From Candidatus Omnitrophota bacterium (lineage in GTDB: Bacteria; Omnitrophota; Gorgyraeia; JACOVV01), in NCBI GenBank assembly GCA_016177145.1, contig JACOVV010000184.1, forward strand, positions 1-7,309: a stretch of DNA of 7,309 bases, given 5' to 3'. The notes below the pieces were generated by a model that had not been told where the DNA came from, ran no database searches, and worked only from the letters and a program-made list of their open reading frames with translations. Position numbers and translations under genes: made by a program. Numbering within the stretch: position 1 is the first letter of the stretch; every line of letters begins with the position of its first letter. Below are positions 1 through 4,258 of this stretch, piece by piece.

Positions 1-201
1 CCGCCAGACAAGACTATTGCTGGGAGTTGTTAGCAGCACCGACGCGGCCGTTCTCTTGAATCGGGTTTTAAACCGGATCGAAAGTGTCTGGATTTCGATC
101 TTTTCCGGTTGTTTCCTTGCTTCAACGATAAGTCCGGCAACAGCCAGAGACTGTTTCGTGTGCCCTTTTTTCCCGTCTTCAAGAACCACAATCTTCTGCA
201 T
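1..201 (-). other. ELM1-like (DUF1022) N-terminal segment downstream of the acyltransferase, partial
   Basis: This is the part of the open frame after the acyltransferase. It starts at an in-frame ATG (199-201) and shows IVVLEDGKKGHTKQSLAVAG, matching the DGKxGHxxQS signature I associate with the mitochondrial-fission ELM1 / DUF1022 family (Pfam Mito_fiss_Elm1). Bacterial members look like GT-B glycosyltransferase folds and have no settled function. Only about 67 residues are visible. No stop codon separates it from the acyltransferase and the spacing to any Shine-Dalgarno is poor (GGA about 11 nt upstream), so it is more likely a fused domain than a separate gene, though internal initiation at this ATG remains possible. 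Family assignment rests on one short motif. Confidence 0.5.
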
Positions 202-1080
202 CGGGCTTGATTTCCAGCGATGGTGCAGCCACAGCCATTGATCGGGAGCTTTCCGCACATATCTTTCGAGAATTTTCGAGTATTGATGCACCATTGGAGC
301 AATTTCCGCCTCAGTCGCTGGTATGGAGAATGGTTTCTCAATGTAAATCAGATGCCGATCTTTTTTATTGGGATCACGAATGATAAAAAGCGGAATTAGC
401 GGAGTCCGCGTTTTCATGGAAATAACAAAAGCTCCGCTTTTAGTAGAAGCCAACCGCCCAAACAGAGGAGAAAAAATTCCCTTTTTGCCTCCATCCTGGT
501 CAATGAGCATCCCAACGGGTTCCTTTTTTCCCAAACAGCTAAAAACTTCCCGGACCGACATTCCCTTTGAAATAATACGGCTTCCATGCCATTGGCGGTA
601 TTCATTGAGGAGTTCGTTCAAACCGGTCATCTTCTGATTTCGGACCATGACATTGAGCGCAATGCCGCAAAGCGCGAACGCTTGGTTCATCAGCTCCCAG
701 TTTCCGTAGTGCGCCGTTAAGACAATGAATGTTTTTTCTCTTTCCGGCCCAATGAAAGGATTCATCTGTTCTGTTCCTTGAAAATTGATTCTCTCGGCAA
801 CCTCGGCGGCCGTCAATTCAGGAAACCGCAGAACCTCGATAAAGCTGATCGCTAAGTTCTGATATAGGCGCTTTAAATAATAGAACCGTTTTTCGACGTC
901 CAGCGAGTCTCCCAGGGCCTGGGTCATATTGGCAAATCCAATATACTTTCGCTTGGCATCCACCCAGAAAAGAACGGTTCCTATAACGGAAGCAATCTTC
1001 ATCCCCCAGCTAAAAGGAATCGTCCTAAAAAAGAGCCCGATTATTTTTACCAGAATTACAAGGATTCGATCACCCGCCAT
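1..1080 (-). CDS. LpxL/HtrB-type lipid A acyltransferase, fused in frame to the start of an ELM1-like domain; 3' end cut by window
   Basis: This frame runs 360 codons from ATG at 1080 to the window edge with no stop. Residues ~1-292 read as a Kdo-dependent secondary acyltransferase of lipid A (LpxL/LpxM family), which moves an acyl chain from acyl-ACP onto Kdo-lipid IVA at the inner membrane. Supporting marks are a hydrophobic N-terminal anchor (about residues 5-40), the HX4D/E catalytic motif as HYGNWE (H124, E129), the block DQDGGKKGIFSPLFGR (~195-209) and the family-typical end QWLWLHHRWK (281-290). From M294 the frame continues as QKIVVLEDGKKGHTKQS, which resembles the N terminus of the ELM1/DUF1022 family. 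The start is supported by GGGAG 10 nt upstream. It overlaps the end of lpxK by 25 nt, implying translational coupling. The acyltransferase call is strong; LpxL versus LpxM and the acyl chain used cannot be told. Confidence 0.88.
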   Translation of the reverse strand, partial: MAGDRILVILVKIIGLFFRTIPFSWGMKIASVIGTVLFWVDAKRKYIGFANMTQALGDSLDVEKRFYYLKRLYQNLAISFIEVLRFPELTAAEVAERINFQGTEQMNPFIGPEREKTFIVLTAHYGNWELMNQAFALCGIALNVMVRNQKMTGLNELLNEYRQWHGSRIISKGMSVREVFSCLGKKEPVGMLIDQDGGKKGIFSPLFGRLASTKSGAFVISMKTRTPLIPLFIIRDPNKKDRHLIYIEKPFSIPATEAEIAPMVHQYSKILERYVRKAPDQWLWLHHRWKSSPMQKIVVLEDGKKGHTKQSLAVAGLIVEARKQPEKIEIQTLSIRFKTRFKRTAASVLLTTPSNSLVWR

Positions 1081-2072
1081 AATTCACGTTCTCCCTTTTT
1101 GAAAACCAATTCGATTTCTAAAGAAAAAACGGGGACAGTCCCCAAAAAACGGGGACAGTCCCCAAAAACATCCTCCATTTTCACGGCGTCTTTGGAGGTT
1201 GTTACCCAGCAAAAAAGAGAATCTCTCTTTTGAATTTCTTCCATCTTTTGAAAATCTCCTACGGCGTACCGAGAATGATCTCGTTTGAAATAGGTTCGTG
1301 TCACTTTCGCGCCCAATTTTTCGACGGTCCTGTGAAACGCCTCCGGATTGCCGATGGCGGCGACCAAACCAACATCCCGGTCTTTCAAACCATCCAATGT
1401 AGGGGCGGGTTTAAAACCCGCCCCTACATCAGACAGCCCAACCGACCGATAAAACGTCTCGCCGATCGGAATATTTGGCGTAATTTTTTGAATCTTTTCT
1501 TTGATCCTTGAAATTTCCCCATCACTGACTAAATCTACCTTAGTCAAAATAATCCAATCCGCCCTCTTCAAACTGTGAACCGGTTCTCTCAGTTTTCCCG
1601 CCGGGATTAACCGGCCGTTTCCAAAAGGATCCGTCGCGTCAATAGCTACAATGTCCAAATGCCTGACCAAACGGCGGTGCTGGAATCCATCATCCAAAAG
1701 AACCACTCCATAACCTTCCCTCTGCGCCTGCCGGGCGGAATGAACTCTGTCCGGAGAAGCAAAGAATCCAATGCCCTCTAATGTTTTCTTCAGAGCAACG
1801 ACTTCATCCGCCTGTTGGCGGTTTTGCGGCGAACCATATCCGCGGCTTAAAACCGCGGCCTTTTGACCATTCGCCTGAAGTCTTTTCGCTAGATAAGCCA
1901 CCAACGGAGTTTTCCCTGTCCCCCCCCATGTGAGATTCCCAACGCTGATCACTTTTGGAAAAACCTGGTGCGTCAAAAAAAAACCGTTCCGATAACCCTG
2001 GTCCCAGAAAAACCAAATGCCGCGGTAAATCCACTCGAAGGGAGCAAGAAGCATAACTAAGTATTTTAACAT
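1056..2072 (-). CDS. lpxK: Tetraacyldisaccharide 4'-kinase LpxK
   Basis: LpxK phosphorylates the 4' position of the tetraacyldisaccharide 1-phosphate to give lipid IVA, using ATP at the inner membrane. The chosen ATG at 2072 gives 338 residues, a usual family length. A longer frame to TTG at 2153 would overlap waaA by 68 nt and adds residues outside the family pattern. Visible motifs (numbered from this ATG) are the N-terminal membrane-binding segment (~1-25), the P-loop SVGNLTWGGTGKTP ending at P56, VLSRGYG (~74-80), LLDDGFQHR with D127/D128, DH at 265-266 and VTTSKDAVK (~290-298). It lies 13 nt after the waaA stop with no clear Shine-Dalgarno, so reinitiation after waaA is likely. Two repeat elements are embedded in frame: VGAGFKPAPT at ~216-225 and GDCPRF/GTVPVF at ~304-316. 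Both fall between conserved blocks, so the enzyme is probably still active. Confidence 0.93.
   Translation of the reverse strand: MLKYLVMLLAPFEWIYRGIWFFWDQGYRNGFFLTHQVFPKVISVGNLTWGGTGKTPLVAYLAKRLQANGQKAAVLSRGYGSPQNRQQADEVVALKKTLEGIGFFASPDRVHSARQAQREGYGVVLLDDGFQHRRLVRHLDIVAIDATDPFGNGRLIPAGKLREPVHSLKRADWIILTKVDLVSDGEISRIKEKIQKITPNIPIGETFYRSVGLSDVGAGFKPAPTLDGLKDRDVGLVAAIGNPEAFHRTVEKLGAKVTRTYFKRDHSRYAVGDFQKMEEIQKRDSLFCWVTTSKDAVKMEDVFGDCPRFLGTVPVFSLEIELVFKKGERELWRVIESL
1091..1095 (-). promoter_or_regulatory. Shine-Dalgarno of the lpxL-type gene, inside lpxK
   Basis: GGGAG on the gene strand lies 10 nt before ATG 1080, within the last codons of lpxK. It supports the chosen start and shows independent ribosome entry in addition to coupling through the 25-nt overlap. 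Confidence 0.5.
1124..1163. repeat. Two exact tandem 20-bp copies, each with palindrome GGGGACAGTCCCC, inside lpxK
   Basis: Positions 1124-1143 and 1144-1163 are identical 20-bp units made of AAAAAAC plus the 13-bp palindrome GGGGACAGTCCCC (GGGGAC, A, GTCCCC). Since 20 is not a multiple of three, the two copies are read in different frames in lpxK: one as GDCPRF, the other as GTVPVF. The insert sits between VTTSKDAVK and the C-terminal SLEIEL strand. The copies are flanked on the right by a further AAAAAC, like the start of a third unit. Confidence 0.88.
1397..1429. repeat. Perfect 33-bp palindrome inserted in lpxK (VGAGFKPAPT type)
   Basis: The left arm ATGTAGGGGCGGGTTT (1397-1412) and the right arm AAACCCGCCCCTACAT (1414-1429) are exact reverse complements around a single central A. 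On the lpxK strand it reads in frame as VGAGFKPAPT, interrupting a variable segment between two conserved LpxK blocks. From memory, elements of this form and this peptide recur through genomes of several uncultured and deltaproteobacteria-like phyla, as REP-like palindromes. Only one copy lies in this window, so repeat status is inferred from that memory plus the perfect symmetry. Confidence 0.8.
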
Positions 2073-2085
2073 AGGTTGGAGACGC

Positions 2086-3357
2086 CTAAAGGAGGTTTTT
2101 TTGCCGTAAAAACAGGAAAGTTCTTTCTGTCGCCCCACGATTCTTTTCGACAACCGCTTGGGCTTTTTCTCCTATCGTCTTCGCCTGGCTGGGGTTCTGT
2201 AAAAGAGGAGTCAGATGCTCCGCGACTTTAGAGACATCGCGACACTGAATAGCCCCTCCTTCGGCCAACAATTGGCGGGTGATCTCGCGAAAGTTAAACA
2301 CATGAGGACCGAAAAGGACCGGTTTTCCAGCCGCCGCCGGTTCCAGGGGATTCTGGCCTCCATGGGGAATAAAACTTCCTCCTACTAATACGGCATTGGC
2401 GATGGCGTAGAAAGCGTTCAATTCACCGACCGTATCCACAAGAAGAATCCCCCCTTTCCAATCTTGACCACTTCCTTCGTGACGCCATCGGCTCCAGCGT
2501 ACCGGAATAACTCCTCTTCGGCTAAACCAATCGACTAGGGAAGGAACTCTTTCCACATGCCTGGGAGCGATCACCCATGATAAGGAAGGGATTTTTTCTT
2601 TAACTTTCTGGTAGGTTTGGAATAACTCTTTCTCTTCCGGTTCATGCGTACTGGCAGCGACCCAGACCGGCCCCTGGCGGAAAGACTGGACGACCGGTTC
2701 CGGTAATTTTTTGTCATGAATCCCGACAGCGTCAAATTTCAAGTTGCCTGCGTTTTGAATCTTTTCTTCAGGGACGCCGATCTGTTTGAATCTCATCTGA
2801 TCCTCTTGGGTCTGGACCAGGAAAAAGGAGACTGGTGCTAAAATGCTTTTAACCCAGCCGCTGAACATTCGATAACGGGGAAAACTCCTGTCCGAAATCC
2901 GGCCGTTGACGACCACCATCGGAATTTTTTGCCTTGACAGCTCGGCAAGACAATTCGGCCAAAACTCCGTCTCGACCATGATAAAAAGCCGCGGATGAAT
3001 CTGATCGATAAAACGTCTCATCATCCAACGGATATCGAGCGGGAAATAGCGCGCGATGACTCCCTCCGATTCCAGCCGTTTGGCAATCTCCAAACCTTTG
3101 GGCGTCGTGGTCGTTAAGACAATCGGGATTTCAGGCTTTTCTTTTCTGAGCATGCCGATCAGGGACCGAACCGCTCCGACCTCCCCTACACTGACCGCCT
3201 GGATCCAGATCGGCGATTTTCCAACCAAGAGATTTAACTTCTCCTGTGATAACTTCCCCAGCCGTTCCTTCATGGGAGCTAATTTCTTCTTTCTGAATAG
3301 GAAGGAGTAGAAATAATAAATCGGAATCCCGATGGGTAGCAGGAGATTGTATACCAA
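2086..3357 (-). CDS. waaA: 3-deoxy-D-manno-octulosonic acid transferase WaaA (KdtA)
   Basis: WaaA is a GT-B-fold, membrane-anchored enzyme that transfers Kdo from CMP-Kdo to lipid IVA on the cytoplasmic face. I favour the TTG at 3357 (423 residues, close to the ~425 of E. coli WaaA), because similarity begins there with LVYNLLLPIGIPIYYFYSF, the N-terminal membrane anchor. The alternative ATG at 3420 gives 444 residues, overlaps xerC by 26 nt and adds a stretch encoded by a purine-rich repeat. Motifs, numbered from the TTG, include WIQAVSVGE with E59 as the expected catalytic base, ETEFWPN (~129), NGRISDRSF (~151), APRH (~264-267) and GGQNPLEPAAAGKPVLFG (~333) of the CMP-Kdo-binding half. The common WIHAVSVGE block carries Gln instead of His here. 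It ends 13 nt before lpxK. The number of Kdo residues added cannot be read from sequence. Confidence 0.93.
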   Translation of the reverse strand: MVYNLLLPIGIPIYYFYSFLFRKKKLAPMKERLGKLSQEKLNLLVGKSPIWIQAVSVGEVGAVRSLIGMLRKEKPEIPIVLTTTTPKGLEIAKRLESEGVIARYFPLDIRWMMRRFIDQIHPRLFIMVETEFWPNCLAELSRQKIPMVVVNGRISDRSFPRYRMFSGWVKSILAPVSFFLVQTQEDQMRFKQIGVPEEKIQNAGNLKFDAVGIHDKKLPEPVVQSFRQGPVWVAASTHEPEEKELFQTYQKVKEKIPSLSWVIAPRHVERVPSLVDWFSRRGVIPVRWSRWRHEGSGQDWKGGILLVDTVGELNAFYAIANAVLVGGSFIPHGGQNPLEPAAAGKPVLFGPHVFNFREITRQLLAEGGAIQCRDVSKVAEHLTPLLQNPSQAKTIGEKAQAVVEKNRGATERTFLFLRQKNLL

Positions 3358-3360
3358 CTT

Positions 3361-3386
3361 CCATTTCCCACTCTCCACTTCCCACT
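3361..3386. repeat. Purine-rich imperfect direct repeat between xerC and waaA
   Basis: CCATTTCCCACT (3361-3372) and CCACTTCCCACT (3375-3386) match at 11 of 12 positions with a 2-bp spacer. On the gene strand this is an AGTGGGAAGTGG-type run. It lies immediately after the xerC stop and ends a few bases before the proposed TTG start of waaA, so it is best read as a short intergenic repeat rather than coding sequence. Confidence 0.55.
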
Positions 3387-3394
3387 TTCCGTCT

Positions 3395-4258
3395 TTAGGC
3401 TCTCGGATGCGCCTTATCATAGGCCTCTTTTAACCGATCCATGGTGACGTGGGTATAGATTTGAGTCGTTGACAAATTCGCGTGGCCTAATAATTCCTGC
3501 ACCGCCCGCAGATCGGCCCCGCGATTCAACAGATGCGTCGCGAAGGAGTGACGCAAGACATGGGGTGAGATTTTTTTTTGAACGCTGGCTAAGCGAACGT
3601 ATTTCCCCAGGATTCTCGCCACCGAACGGGTGGTCAAACGAGTCCCTCTTCGGCTGACAAAAAGCGCCTTTGAGGCCGTGCCGGGTCTCGATTTCAGATA
3701 GCTTCGAAGCACGGTTAAAGCCGTCTCTGTAAAAGGAACGATACGCTCTTTTTTTCCCTTGCCTCGCACTTTGGAGAAACCGGAGAAAAAATCAACCGAA
3801 GACACGTCCAAAGCCACTAATTCCCCAACTCTCATCCCGCTGCCGTAAAGGGTCTCGATAATAGCGCGGTCCCTAAAACCGGCCCAATCATCAGAGTAGC
3901 CAGAATCCAGCAAGGTTGAAACTTCCGGCTCATTGAGAAACAGAGGAAGTTTCTTTTCTTGTTTCGGAGTCAATGTCCCAACGGTAGGATTATGCGGCAA
4001 TGTTCCCTTTTTATAAAGGTACCTGAAGAATGAGCGGATGCACGATAACTTGCGCGCGATGCTTTTGTGAGAGAGATTCTTTTCCTTAAGCCGGGTTAAA
4101 TAAAACCGAACATGTTGATGAGTGACTTCCTGGAGACGGCGTCCTTCCAAAAAAAGCATAAACTCCCTTAGGTCGATTTTGTAATTGTACAGCGTGTGCG
4201 GGGAAGCGTTCCGTTCCGCTTCAAGATACCGCAGGAATTTTATGACGGGATCATCCAT
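3395..4258 (-). CDS. xerC: XerC-type tyrosine recombinase
   Basis: This 287-residue site-specific recombinase has the size and layout of chromosomal XerC/XerD, which resolve chromosome dimers at dif. It has an N-terminal core-binding SAM-like domain (~1-85) and a C-terminal catalytic domain (~105-280). The full active site is visible: R143 (GSGMRVGEL), K167 (VRGKGKKER), H233 and R236 (SPHVLRHSFATH), H259 (LLGHANLSTTQ) and nucleophile Y268 (IYTHVT). It ends in KAHPRA, as Xer proteins do. The ATG follows the topA stop with no gap (TAA then ATG) and has no close Shine-Dalgarno, so it is probably translated by reinitiation from topA. The topA-xerC adjacency is common in other phyla and argues for a housekeeping Xer rather than a phage or integron integrase. 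XerC versus XerD is judged from context and is less certain. Confidence 0.92.
   Translation of the reverse strand: MDDPVIKFLRYLEAERNASPHTLYNYKIDLREFMLFLEGRRLQEVTHQHVRFYLTRLKEKNLSHKSIARKLSCIRSFFRYLYKKGTLPHNPTVGTLTPKQEKKLPLFLNEPEVSTLLDSGYSDDWAGFRDRAIIETLYGSGMRVGELVALDVSSVDFFSGFSKVRGKGKKERIVPFTETALTVLRSYLKSRPGTASKALFVSRRGTRLTTRSVARILGKYVRLASVQKKISPHVLRHSFATHLLNRGADLRAVQELLGHANLSTTQIYTHVTMDRLKEAYDKAHPRA

Noticed and set aside
30..341. Minus-strand open frame of 103 codons near the left end
   Set aside because: It is an alternative frame of the acyltransferase/ELM1 coding sequence, rich in Arg and Lys with no family pattern; the in-phase frame from 1080 carries the conserved motifs.
1397..1429. 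The GC-rich palindrome as a transcription terminator
   Set aside because: It lies in the middle of an intact coding sequence and has no T-run following the stem on the gene strand.
1840..1858. Palindrome CCGCGG...CCGCGG around a TTAAAA core, resembling the lpxK repeat
   Set aside because: It encodes AAVLSRGYG, a conserved native LpxK block, so the symmetry is explained by codons and is not an insertion.
2088..2096. AAAGGAGGT on the plus strand, a strong Shine-Dalgarno look-alike
   Set aside because: It is the complement of the last waaA codons and no plus-strand gene follows it.
2073..2153. N-terminal extension of lpxK to TTG 2153
   Set aside because: It overlaps waaA by 68 nt, lacks family similarity and uses a rarer start codon than the ATG at 2072.
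3395..4258. The tyrosine recombinase as an integrase of a mobile element
   Set aside because: Its Xer size and HPRA tail, coupling to topA, and lack of att repeats, a tRNA or cargo genes nearby all fit a housekeeping Xer protein.
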